Positions 25,645-33,322 of a DNA stretch of 35,602 bases are shown piece after piece. Position 1 is the stretch's first letter. The number at the start of each line of letters is the position of its first letter. The notes beneath the pieces were generated by a model. It was given only the letters and a program-made list of their open reading frames with translations. It ran no database searches and had not been told where the DNA came from. The DNA is from an uncultured Ruminococcus sp. (GTDB lineage: Bacteria; Bacillota; Clostridia; Oscillospirales; Acutalibacteraceae): the NCBI GenBank assembly GCA_902779615.1, contig CACZCM010000019.1, forward strand, positions 1-35,602, given 5' to 3'. A program made the translations under genes and the position numbers.

Positions 25645-26028
25645 TTAAAGCAGTTCCCCAACCATACTCAGCAGGTCTTTATAAAGCGGTATAGCAGTCA
25701 GCAGTATTGCGAGCTTTCCGCACACCTCGACTTGTCCGGCAAGGCTTTGAGCGCCCGCTTCTCGGCAGGTGTCGGCGGAAAATTGACTGATCAAACATAT
25801 ACCTACGGATTTTAGCAGTGCTTCTATGTACTGCTTTTTTATTTGCGCTGTTTCGGAAAAGGCGTTTATCGAGTCAACTGCCGATCTCGCAAACGGAAGC
25901 GCCGCCGCCGATAGAAGAACCAGCCCTACGATCGTTATCGGAACAGACAGAGAGCCTGAATAATTTCTCAGCGCCGCCGCTGCAGACGCCGCAAAGATCG
26001 CCAAGGCACATATTGAAATGATATTCAT
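25645..26028 (-). CDS. spoIIIAD: Stage III sporulation protein AD
   Basis: 127 residues, the normal size. Two or three hydrophobic segments (IISICALAIFAASAAAAL, VPITIVGLVLLSAAALPF, LAILLTAIPLYKDLL) match SpoIIIAD, part of the mother cell-forespore channel. The ATG at 26028 is fixed by GGGAGG just upstream on the minus strand. A longer in-frame start at 26085 runs into the repeat side and is rejected. It is detached from spoIIIAC by a 292 bp MITE-like element, and spoIIIAE is not downstream. Confidence 0.9.
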   Translation of the reverse strand: MNIISICALAIFAASAAAALRNYSGSLSVPITIVGLVLLSAAALPFARSAVDSINAFSETAQIKKQYIEALLKSVGICLISQFSADTCREAGAQSLAGQVEVCGKLAILLTAIPLYKDLLSMVGELL

Positions 26029-26075
26029 TTTCGCCTCCCTTATTGCAATGGGTTCTGTTGGATCGCTGTAATGCG

Positions 26076-26367
26076 CCAATGTCATTAACTTAAGACTTTA
26101 GCGTTGCCTTGGAGCGGCGATGTGAACTTGATGCAAGCCGCAGCTTAGGGGCATTTTCTGCCAAAATGCCCCTCTTTCTAAAACAGTCCACCGGACTGTT
26201 TTAGAAATTCACCCCGAAAAGGGGCGCGGGTCTCCAATGGAGACCACGGCGTCGCAGAAGCGCCGACCGAGCCGGTAGGCGAGACATTGGAGTATGCCTT
26301 TGGAAACCGCAAGCCTTTTGAAAAAGGCTTGGCGAAAACTTTATGCTGTTTAAGTTAATGACATTGG
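26076..26367. mobile_element. MITE-like non-coding element, family 1, copy B (complete)
   Basis: Perfect 18 bp terminal inverted repeats: CCAATGTCATTAACTTAA (26076-26093) and its reverse complement (26350-26367). The interior is homologous to 1-277 in inverted orientation. Flanks TAATGCG (26069-26075) and TAACGCG (26368-26374) match at 6 of 7 and may be a target duplication. It has no transposase. It splits spoIIIAC from spoIIIAD. Confidence 0.85.
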
Positions 26368-26370
26368 TAA

Positions 26371-26416
26371 CGCGCAAGCCTACGGCTCGCGTATGATTGT
26401 TTAAAGCACAGCTTTT
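26371..26416 (-). repeat. Partial hairpin-element unit beside the MITE
   Basis: CGCGCAAGCC-TAC-GGCTCGCG (stem with a CA bulge) followed by TTGTTTAAAGCACAGCTTTT. It is related to the unit at 33262-33305 but not upstream of a start in its own orientation, since both neighbouring genes are on the minus strand. The rest of 26417-26472 shows no gene. Confidence 0.45.
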
Positions 26417-26472
26417 GATTCAAAGCTGAATACATTGCGTTATCTGCTAAACAAAATTTAATTATGATTGTT

Positions 26473-26667
26473 CTAAAGTCCAAAAAGCGTCTTTACGGTT
26501 ATGAACAGCTCGTTTATTTCACGAACCACCATGCTAAGTACGATCACCAACCCCGCAAGTCCCGTCAGCATTGCCTGATCGTCACGACCTGCTCTTGACA
26601 GAACTTGAGTTAAAACCGATACTATTATTCCAACTGCCGCTATCTTGAATAATAATTCTATATTCAA
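26473..26667 (-). CDS. spoIIIAC: Stage III sporulation protein AC
   Basis: 64 residues, normal for this small two-helix membrane protein. LLFKIAAVGIIVSVLTQVL and GRDDQAMLTGLAGLVIVLSMV are the two hydrophobic segments; GRDDQA is conserved in the family. It starts with TTG at 26667 (AAGGAAG upstream). It lies 15 nt after spoIIIAB, as in Bacillus. Confidence 0.93.
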   Translation of the reverse strand: MNIELLFKIAAVGIIVSVLTQVLSRAGRDDQAMLTGLAGLVIVLSMVVREINELFITVKTLFGL

Positions 26668-26682
26668 TTATTTACACTTCCT

Positions 26683-27180
26683 TCATATTAAAATTATAAC
26701 TGCCGCAAGTCCGCCATAGAGCGCAAGGCTGATCCTCAACCGCTGTTCGTCGGATCTCTTTCGCAGAGCATCGCTGATCGATTCATCTAATCTTGATTTT
26801 TCCGAATCAAGAAGCGTTTGAGCATGATCAATGTCTGTTGCCGCAACAGCTGATATTGTTCTGCTAAGATGATTGCGTTCCTCATCGCTCAGAAGCCGCT
26901 TTGCATAACGGGAAGAGAATGCGGCAGCAGCGCTTTCGTCTGCGTTCATTCCCGAGTCAAGACATTCGCGCATTATATTGGTGATGGGAGCTGTCATATC
27001 ATTCACAAATTTAAATATTTCACTGTAGTCCGTCATGTGGAGATAGATCTCGTTCTTTATATGATCGAGCAGTGACGACATGGCATAAAGCAGATCGAGC
27101 CGTTCCTTTACCTTATATGCAGCGGAGAAACCCGTTCCGATACACGCAATAAATATGAATAATAAGCCAACCGCTTTCAA
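26683..27180 (-). CDS. spoIIIAB: Stage III sporulation protein AB
   Basis: 165 residues. An N-terminal membrane segment with GLLFIFIACIGTGFSAAYKVKERLDLLYAM is followed by a helical region (MTDYSEIFKFV, SDEERNHLSRTI) and a C-terminal membrane segment (SLALYGGLAAVIILI), matching SpoIIIAB, which is related to GspF of type II secretion. It starts with TTG at 27180, 3 nt after the spoIIIAA stop. GGAGG sits inside the last spoIIIAA codons. Confidence 0.92.
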   Translation of the reverse strand: MKAVGLLFIFIACIGTGFSAAYKVKERLDLLYAMSSLLDHIKNEIYLHMTDYSEIFKFVNDMTAPITNIMRECLDSGMNADESAAAAFSSRYAKRLLSDEERNHLSRTISAVAATDIDHAQTLLDSEKSRLDESISDALRKRSDEQRLRISLALYGGLAAVIILI

Positions 27181-27183
27181 TGT

Positions 27184-28095
27184 TCATTGTACCTCCGTAA
27201 TGTGATAATATTTATCAATAAATACTACATTTCCAAAAGCACCCGTGTCCAGCAGCGACTGAACTGTCCTGCTTTTTTTGGCCTGGGCTTCGTCTGCGCA
27301 GTGAACCGACGCAACAACGCAAACTCCGCAGTTGAATGCAGCCGACGCTTCTGCAACATTTTCGCCGGTAAGCTCATCACAGATAATATATTCTGGGGAC
27401 ATTGCACGAACAGCCATTATCATCGCCGCGCCCTTGGGATAGCCGCTGTAGACATCGCTGAATCCAACGTCGAAGCCTGCGCGTCCGAAGCGCTGTCCTG
27501 CGATCTCGTAACGCTCATCGATCACTGCGACTCTGCGTTTTCCGTATTCAGACAACCTGCGGGCAAGATCTCGAAGAACCGTCGTTTTTCCCGTTCCCGG
27601 CGCACCGCAGATAAGCGCTCCTGTCCTGATGTCGGCGGAGGGGAAAACGCTTTCGGAGCAGCCAATGAACTCCTTAGCAATTCTGATATTCAGCGAGGTA
27701 ATATTCGATGCGCTTCTGACACGCCCTTTTTCGACGACCGCTTCACCGCATACGCCGATACGGTGACCGCCCGCTGCGGTGATAAATCCGTTTCCGATGT
27801 CGTCGGTATGCTTGTACACCGAGTAGCTGCATAATCGAGCAAATGAGTCCTTCATCTCCGAATAGCTCACAATGCATATATTATTAGTGCTGACGTTAGC
27901 GCCTGCGGCAATTAGATTTCCGTCTGTTTTAACGTAATATGGAGTATTCAGAAGATATATCAGGATCGGTTGCTCTGCGCGAATGCGAACCTCACACACT
28001 GAGTCAAAATTTTCCGATACGGCATGGGCGGCAGCCTTTGATACGCATTCTACAGCATTGAAAGCTGTCTGCCGCTGAAACGCGGGATCTTTCAT
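27184..28095 (-). CDS. spoIIIAA: Stage III sporulation protein AA (secretion-type ATPase)
   Basis: 303 residues. Walker A is GAPGTGKTTVLRDLARRL, with RRVAVIDERYEIA and EYIICDELTGENVAEA as downstream motifs, as expected for the SpoIIIAA ATPase. It powers the SpoIIIA-SpoIIQ channel that joins mother cell and forespore. I chose ATG 28095, 9 nt after GGGGAG; the ATG at 28104 touches that site. It is the first gene of the operon. The hairpin element at 28121-28253 lies directly upstream. Confidence 0.94.
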   Translation of the reverse strand: MKDPAFQRQTAFNAVECVSKAAAHAVSENFDSVCEVRIRAEQPILIYLLNTPYYVKTDGNLIAAGANVSTNNICIVSYSEMKDSFARLCSYSVYKHTDDIGNGFITAAGGHRIGVCGEAVVEKGRVRSASNITSLNIRIAKEFIGCSESVFPSADIRTGALICGAPGTGKTTVLRDLARRLSEYGKRRVAVIDERYEIAGQRFGRAGFDVGFSDVYSGYPKGAAMIMAVRAMSPEYIICDELTGENVAEASAAFNCGVCVVASVHCADEAQAKKSRTVQSLLDTGAFGNVVFIDKYYHITEVQ

Positions 28096-28120
28096 TATTA
28101 ACATCTCCCCGGTATTCTTG

Positions 28121-28253
28121 TTAAAAGCTTTGCTTTCAACAAGCAGACATAAGCCCTAGGCTTGTGTGTCCGGTGGTGGATCTAAGCTCCTACCGAACGT
28201 GGAATAGAACCTGCCGCCTTAAAGTCGGGGGACATTCCCTCTTTGGTTATATT
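28121..28253 (+). repeat. Modular hairpin element, copy next to spoIIIAA
   Basis: It starts TTAAAAGCTTTGCTTTCAAC and ends near CTTTGGTTATATT. It carries the AAGCC-CTA-GGCTT hairpin and a second stem GTCCGGTGG...CCTACCGAAC. Aligned with 33106-33305 and 35446-35602 it lacks the central GC-rich part. It is divergent from spoIIIAA and probably within its leader. Confidence 0.7.
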
Positions 28254-28405
28254 ATATGAACGCACTCGGCGCAGTATTACTCACTTACTCAAACTTCCCG
28301 CTTGCTTTTTAACCAAAGTTTTCGCCAAGGCTTTTGGTGTGGATTATAAAACAGTCAGGTGGGCAGGCTGTTCACGAAAGGCGAAACGCGGGAGTGACTT
28401 GGAAG

Positions 28406-28742
28406 TTATAGTGAACGACATTTGAAATATCCTATTTAGTCGGTGGTCTTGATCTAGAAAAAAGGAATGGGCAAATTACCGTTATGCAGATGATTCGTCT
28501 ATGACTTTTACCAACCGCTCTATCGCCGCGAGGCGACCTACTTTTGCTGCGCGAGAAAAGTAGGCAAAAGCGCGCTTAAGAGGGGGAGCGCCAAAAGTGG
28601 TATGGGGGCTTGGGTTGTCGCTCCCCCTCTTAAGAATCTCCCCCTAAAGTTAATCACCGCAGATTTGTCTAAATCGTACCTACGTTATTTTAGAGGTATC
28701 CCAGAGTTTACATCAGGCGATTATTAATGTCGTTTACTATAA
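28406..28742. mobile_element. 337 bp MITE-like element with TTATAGT ends
   Basis: The ends TTATAGTGAACGACATT (28406-28422) and AATGTCGTTTACTATAA (28726-28742) are inverted repeats matching at 16 of 17. Inside are a CCTACTTTT / AAAAGTAGG hairpin (28538-28564) and a 16 bp inverted repeat CTTAAGAGGGGGAGCG / CGCTCCCCCTCTTAAG (about 28576-28591 and 28620-28635). The TATA-rich tips would fit insertion at TA, but this is not proven. No coding sequence. Confidence 0.65.
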
Positions 28743-28754
28743 ATATGGATTGCC

Positions 28755-28786
28755 GGAACTTGCCTGCAGGCGCACGCCTGCCTGTG
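28755..28786. repeat. GC-rich hairpin upstream of yfhO
   Basis: GCAGGC-GCAC-GCCTGC (28766-28781) preceded by GGAACTTGCCT has the same architecture as the hairpin before dxs (14577-14592), with two compensatory pair changes. Confidence 0.5.
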
Positions 28787-28836
28787 TTACAAAAATGTAA
28801 ATTTTACAAAAAAATAGTGATTTCTATGTATGCTTA

Positions 28837-28845
28837 TGGTATAAT
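28837..28845 (+). promoter_or_regulatory. Extended -10 promoter of the yfhO-type gene
   Basis: TGG-TATAAT is a consensus extended -10. The expected -35 at about 28817-28822 is poor. Initiation near 28852 would give a leader of about 32 nt to ATG 28884. Confidence 0.6.
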
Positions 28846-28883
28846 AAAATATGTATGAAAATTTGAAGCAGGAGGGGATAACC

Positions 28884-31517
28884 ATGGGTAACAGAGCTGC
28901 CGCAGGGACTCGGCATTATTGGTACAAGGCTTTTTTACTCGGAATGCTTTTGTCAGCAGCATTCTTTATTCCATATATTGTCATCGGACACGGCTATTTT
29001 CTATATTACGGTGATTTTAATGTGCAGCAGGTTCCGTTCTATCAGATGGTTCATGATGCGATTCGAAACGGAGAATGGCAGTGGTCGAATACTACCGACT
29101 TAGGATCTCAGGTCATCGGGTCTTATACGTTCTATTTGCTGGGCAGCCCGTTTTTTTGGCTGACGCTGCCGTTTCCGAGCAAAATGTTGCCGCATCTTAT
29201 GGGACCGCTGCTGATACTGAAGTTTTCGTGCGCGTCGCTTACAGGATATATTTATCTCAGAAGATATGTCAGGGATAAAAACTTTGCAGTCATAGGCGGC
29301 TTGCTTTACGCATTTTCAGGCTTTTCGGTATATAATGTTTTCTTTAATCATTTTCATGAGGCGATCATAACATTTCCGCTGCTGCTGGCTGCTATTGATG
29401 AGTACATGATCAACAAGCGAAGAGGTGTCGTTGCGCTGGCTGTGTTTGCGTCGTGTCTAGTGAATTATTATTTTTTTGTGGGAATGGTTGCGTTTGTAAT
29501 TATATATTGGTTCGTCAGAATGTTTGACGGAAGCTATGACTTGAAGGGCAGCGATTTTTTGCCGCTGGCTTTTGAGGTCGTGGTTGGATTTGCCGCAACC
29601 GGCGTCCTTATCGTGCCTACGGTTCTGTATGTTACTCAGAACCCGAGAATAAATGATTTCCCTCAAGGCTACGGCGCTTTGGTCTACGGCTCCGAGCAGC
29701 GGTATCTCCATATCCTTTCATCGCTGTTCTTCCCGCCGGATATTCCCGCGCGCCCGAACTTTACTCCCGATTCAAACTCAAAATGGGCGTCGATCGCTGC
29801 ATGGCTTCCGCTTTTCGGTATGACCGGAGTGATAGCGTTTTTGCAGAGTAAGAGCAAAAGCTGGCTGAAGCGTCTTCTTCCGTTTTTGCTGATCTGCGCG
29901 TTTGTTCCGATACTCAATGCGATCTTTCAGATGTTCATAATGTCGTATTATGCGCGCTGGTTCTACATGCTGACTTTGATGATGGCGCTTGCAACGATCA
30001 AAGCTTTGGAAAATACACGGACGAAGTGGCAGCCTGCGATTCGTTTGTCGCTGGTTATCACGACTGCGATAACCATTCTTATCGGTCTGCTTCCAAACGG
30101 AAATACCGACGAGGACGCAGAACTCTGGGATACGATCGGTCTGGAGGATTACGACGACAGATTCTGGGTGTACTGCGCAATTGCGCTGTTTTCGATCGCC
30201 GCCGTTACGCTGCTTATCAGAACTCTCAGGATCGACCGCAAAAAATTCTATATTAAAGCCACCTGCATTCTGAGCGTGACAGCTGTTATATATTCGGGAT
30301 ATCTTATCGGGCTTGGAAAGTCCCACAGCTACAATGTCGATGAATTTATTATTCCGTATGCGCTGAACAACGGAGATGAGCTGACGATCGACAGAGATGA
30401 ACTCAAGACTGTCCGCAGCGATTTCTACGAGTCTATGGACAATATGGGAATGTTCTGGCAGATCCCCACAATTCAGGCTTTTCAGAGCATTGTACCCGGG
30501 TCGATATATGAGTTTTATCCCTCGGTCGGTGTGACACGTGACGTAGGTTCCCGACCCGAGGTCGATTATTACGGCTTGAGAAGCCTGCTTTCGGTCAAAT
30601 ATCTTTTTGACTGCGTTGTTGATGATGACGACGATTTCAAAAACGATGAGGGTAAAACACGTATGCCCGGATACAAATATATCGATACCGAGAACGGCTT
30701 TGATGTGTATGAAAACAGATATTATATACCGTATGGATTCTGGTATAACAACTATGTGACTGAAGATGAATATTATTATCTTGATGAGAACAAACGTCAT
30801 CTGCTCCTTCTAAAGGCTATGGTGCTGACAGAGGAGCAGGCGGAGAAATACAGCGGCATTATGAATCATATGACCGATTATGAAACAGCGGAATATTCAT
30901 CAAAAAAATACAAGAGTGACTGCCGAATACTGAAAGCACATACAGCAACTGAATTCAGCTACGGCAAAAATTCCTTCCATGCCAAGATAACCGTTCCGTC
31001 TCACGAGGGCGAAAAGCTTGTCTTCTTCAGCATTCCATATGAAAAGGGCTGGAGTGCGACCGTGAACGGCGTTCCCGCAGAGATAGAGAAGGTGAATATT
31101 GGTTTCATGGCGGTCAAGGTGAAGCCTGAAATTGAAAATGATATAGTGTTCACATACAGAACTCCCGGCTTATACGAAGGTGCGGCTGTTACGGCTGTAT
31201 CAATACTGCTGTATATCGCATATGTCATAATCTCAAAGAAAAAGAATAAATTAAAGCCCCGCATAAAGCTTCGCAAAAGCTATAAGGTTGCCGCAGTCGG
31301 CCCGCAGGACGAATTGGGCGAACGCTACAAGCATCTCAAAGTCGGCACCAATCCTATGAAGAAGCGAAAAACGGAGCAGCAGGCTCAGGAAATCGAAAAC
31401 GCCGAGAGATTTGCAGAAACAGAAAATGATGAGAATGGATCGAGTGAAACGCAGGACGATGCGTCGGAAAGCACCGATACCAACCTCGGAAACGATAACA
31501 GCGATAAAACGGAGTAA
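28884..31517 (+). CDS. YfhO-family polytopic membrane protein
   Basis: 877 residues. It has roughly a dozen membrane segments in the first 480 residues, an early GT-C-like loop (YYGDFNVQQVPFYQ) as in YfhO proteins, an extracytoplasmic domain (about 490-770) with SIPYEKGWSATVNG, and a last membrane helix before a charged tail. Bacillus YfhO and Listeria relatives take part in glycosylation of teichoic acids, so a lipid-linked sugar transfer role is plausible. AGGAGGGG 8 nt before ATG 28884 decides the start over 28851. The 60-residue Glu/Asp/Asn/Ser/Thr tail ends at TAA 31515-31517. Confidence 0.88.
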   Translation: MGNRAAAGTRHYWYKAFLLGMLLSAAFFIPYIVIGHGYFLYYGDFNVQQVPFYQMVHDAIRNGEWQWSNTTDLGSQVIGSYTFYLLGSPFFWLTLPFPSKMLPHLMGPLLILKFSCASLTGYIYLRRYVRDKNFAVIGGLLYAFSGFSVYNVFFNHFHEAIITFPLLLAAIDEYMINKRRGVVALAVFASCLVNYYFFVGMVAFVIIYWFVRMFDGSYDLKGSDFLPLAFEVVVGFAATGVLIVPTVLYVTQNPRINDFPQGYGALVYGSEQRYLHILSSLFFPPDIPARPNFTPDSNSKWASIAAWLPLFGMTGVIAFLQSKSKSWLKRLLPFLLICAFVPILNAIFQMFIMSYYARWFYMLTLMMALATIKALENTRTKWQPAIRLSLVITTAITILIGLLPNGNTDEDAELWDTIGLEDYDDRFWVYCAIALFSIAAVTLLIRTLRIDRKKFYIKATCILSVTAVIYSGYLIGLGKSHSYNVDEFIIPYALNNGDELTIDRDELKTVRSDFYESMDNMGMFWQIPTIQAFQSIVPGSIYEFYPSVGVTRDVGSRPEVDYYGLRSLLSVKYLFDCVVDDDDDFKNDEGKTRMPGYKYIDTENGFDVYENRYYIPYGFWYNNYVTEDEYYYLDENKRHLLLLKAMVLTEEQAEKYSGIMNHMTDYETAEYSSKKYKSDCRILKAHTATEFSYGKNSFHAKITVPSHEGEKLVFFSIPYEKGWSATVNGVPAEIEKVNIGFMAVKVKPEIENDIVFTYRTPGLYEGAAVTAVSILLYIAYVIISKKKNKLKPRIKLRKSYKVAAVGPQDELGERYKHLKVGTNPMKKRKTEQQAQEIENAERFAETENDENGSSETQDDASESTDTNLGNDNSDKTE

Positions 31518-31586
31518 CCGGAAGGATCGGACGGATCGATACGCAACGAGGATAACTCGGAACCTTCGGAATCGACCGAGAGCTGA
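31518..31586 (+). other. In-frame remnant of the YfhO acidic tail beyond the stop
   Basis: Directly after TAA at 31515-31517 the same frame stays open for 22 codons, rich in Ser, Glu, Asp, Asn and Pro (GSDGS, NEDNSEPSESTES), and then ends with TGA at 31584-31586. The composition continues the encoded tail, which suggests that TAA arose by mutation or is sometimes read through. A perfect palindrome TATTTATCGATAAATA follows near 31598-31613. Confidence 0.6.
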
Positions 31587-31652
31587 TCGCGTAAATAATA
31601 TTTATCGATAAATAGAACGATAAATATGCAGACGAATACACCGATAAACAAT

Positions 31653-31680
31653 GTCTGCTTGTTAAAGGCAGATCTTTGAA
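31653..31680 (+). repeat. Short hairpin unit in the pepV leader
   Basis: GTCTGCTTGTTAAAGGCAG then ATCTTTGAA, nearly identical to 322-349 before rapZ. The stem is CTGCTT with AAGGCAG (one G-U). It lies 40 nt before the pepV start. Confidence 0.6.
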
Positions 31681-31719
31681 TATCGTTTTTTATCCCGTAT
31701 TTAATGGAGAACTATTATT

Positions 31720-33090
31720 ATGACAGCATTGGATGATTTGATTTTAAGCTATAAAGATGAATTCTTACACGACCTCGATGAACTTCTGCGGATACAGTCG
31801 GTTTCCGCAGAAGGCGCAGATGTGCCGAGTCAGGCGCTGGAGTGGATGCTTCAAAAAGCCGAAAGCTTCGGACTCAAGACGAAAAATATAGATGGTATCG
31901 CAGGTCACGCAGAGTATGGAGAGGGCGAGAGGATCTGCGGGGTTCTGACTCACCTTGATGTTGTTCCCGTCAACAGAAAGGATTGGTCGTGCGAACCGTT
32001 TGCTCTGACCCGAAAAGACGGCAGAATGTTCGGAAGAGGCGTATGTGACGATAAAGGTCCCGCTCTGGCTGCTCTTTATTGCCTGCGTGCGTTGAAAGAA
32101 AGCGGCTCAAAAGGAAATCGTGTCAGGGTGATATTCGGTACCTCCGAGGAGATCGGTATGCAGGATATGACCACGTATTTCGAAAATGAGCCTGTGCCGG
32201 ATATGAGCTTTACGCCCGACAGTGAATATGGGATATGCCGCGCCGAAAAAGGCATAATGCATATCGAAATATCTTCGGAAAAAGCCAACAACACTGCGCT
32301 GATGCAGTTTATTGCGGGAAGTGCAAATAATGTTGTTCCCGATACGGCTTATGCGATACTTGACTGCAGCGATTATGAGGAAAATAATATCCAGCGCCTT
32401 GCTGACGCACACGGCAAAGGAGCGTTCGATCTTCGGTTCACTATAGACGGACTCAAAGTAACTGCACATGGCAAGGCCGCGCACGCCTGCGAACCTCATA
32501 AAGGCGTAAATGCTGCTGCAGCGCTGGCAGAGGTCATTTGTCCTGTTTTGGGCGCTGAGGCGGTAGGCGATCTGTGCACATTTATAAATTATTGCATCGG
32601 CAGAGAAACTAACGGCAGGTCGATGGGTATCAAAATGAGAGATTCCGTGTCGGGCGAGCTGACGCTGACGCTTTCTCGTGTTCATATAACCGAGCGTGAA
32701 GCCAAGGCTGTGATCGATGTGCGATACCCCGTGTCGTTCCTCGAAGAGGTGGTGCTTTATCAGATAAGAAAGGTCGCTGCGCGAGAAGGACTCAAGGTAA
32801 CGCTGCTTGACGGTGAAAAGCCGCTGTCGCTGGACGAAAATGCGCCGATCGTTCGTGTTCTCGAAGAGGCCTATGAGAGCGTGACGGGCGAAAAGCCTGA
32901 TCTGTACACTACGGGCGGAGGCACCTACGCACGAATGCTGGGCGGAAAGGGCGTCGCTTTCGGTCCGACATTCAAGGGCGATGATACACGTATCCATAAT
33001 TCCGATGAGTCGATCGATGAAGAAAACTTCTTTAAGCATTTCAGGATCTGCATGGCGGCGATGAAAGGTCTTTTTGAGTACGGCGAATAA
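31720..33090 (+). CDS. pepV: M20 family dipeptidase (PepV/Sapep-like)
   Basis: 456 residues. A dinuclear zinc exopeptidase releasing amino acids from dipeptides in the cytoplasm. Metal and catalytic motifs are TLDVVP-like HLDVVP, GRGVCDDKGP, GTSEEIGMQ and TPDSEYG, plus the C-terminal RIHNSDESI with the last His ligand. The lid insertion typical of PepV lies between (about 185-330). GGAGAA precedes ATG 31720 by about 9 nt. No signal peptide, so it acts on imported peptides. Confidence 0.93.
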   Translation: MTALDDLILSYKDEFLHDLDELLRIQSVSAEGADVPSQALEWMLQKAESFGLKTKNIDGIAGHAEYGEGERICGVLTHLDVVPVNRKDWSCEPFALTRKDGRMFGRGVCDDKGPALAALYCLRALKESGSKGNRVRVIFGTSEEIGMQDMTTYFENEPVPDMSFTPDSEYGICRAEKGIMHIEISSEKANNTALMQFIAGSANNVVPDTAYAILDCSDYEENNIQRLADAHGKGAFDLRFTIDGLKVTAHGKAAHACEPHKGVNAAAALAEVICPVLGAEAVGDLCTFINYCIGRETNGRSMGIKMRDSVSGELTLTLSRVHITEREAKAVIDVRYPVSFLEEVVLYQIRKVAAREGLKVTLLDGEKPLSLDENAPIVRVLEEAYESVTGEKPDLYTTGGGTYARMLGGKGVAFGPTFKGDDTRIHNSDESIDEENFFKHFRICMAAMKGLFEYGE

Positions 33091-33105
33091 GATGGCAGCC
33101 GCCGA

Positions 33106-33305
33106 AATATAACCACAGAGAGAATGTTCCCGGGGTCTCACCTGCCGGCTCGGTCGGTGCTGTTGCTTTGCGGCAACGTCTGCCACCGGCAGACCGCCCC
33201 CTCTATAGGCGGCGAGGAACATCCCATGTTCAGCAGAAGTTTAGATCTCTTGCTGAACGCACAAGCCTACGGCTTATGTCTGCTTGTTGAAAGCAGAGCT
33301 TTTAA
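33106..33305 (-). repeat. Modular hairpin element, full-length copy
   Basis: 200 bp, inverted relative to 28121-28253 and 35446-35602. Reading on the minus strand it starts TTAAAAGCTCTGCTTTCAAC, then carries AAGCC-GTA-GGCTT, a stem GTTCAGCA...TGCTGAAC, the CGCCGCCTATAGAGGG box, a GC-rich palindromic core with GCACCGACCGAGCCGG (shared with family 1) and ends ACATTCTCTCTGTGGTTATATT. It fills the pepV to DUF975-like gap and ends 18 nt before the next start. Confidence 0.75.
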
Positions 33306-33322
33306 AGGAGAGTGAAGCATTT

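Larger units (their letters stand above)
28096..28883. other. 788 bp gene-free spacer made largely of repeats
   Basis: It holds the hairpin element (28121-28253), a segment with a family 1 fragment (GTTTTCGCCAAGGC near 28319), the 337 bp inverted-repeat element, a GC hairpin (28755-28781) and the yfhO promoter. A 60-codon open frame at 28243-28425 has no binding site, no family and runs from one repeat into another, so I do not call it. Confidence 0.7.

Noticed and set aside
28243..28425. 60-codon open frame on the plus strand
   Set aside because: It starts in one repeat and ends in another, has no ribosome binding site and no recognisable domain.
28803..28845. TTTACA as the -35 partner of TATAAT before yfhO
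   Set aside because: The spacing would be 31 nt, far outside 16-18; I kept only the extended -10.
29778..30800. 340-codon open frame on the minus strand, over the yfhO-type gene
   Set aside because: It mirrors the codon pattern of the YfhO gene on the other strand and shows no family motif.
32107..33222. Long open frame of 371 codons on the minus strand, over pepV
   Set aside because: It is antisense to a fully conserved PepV gene, has a His/Arg/Cys-rich composition unlike a real protein and shows no ribosome binding site.
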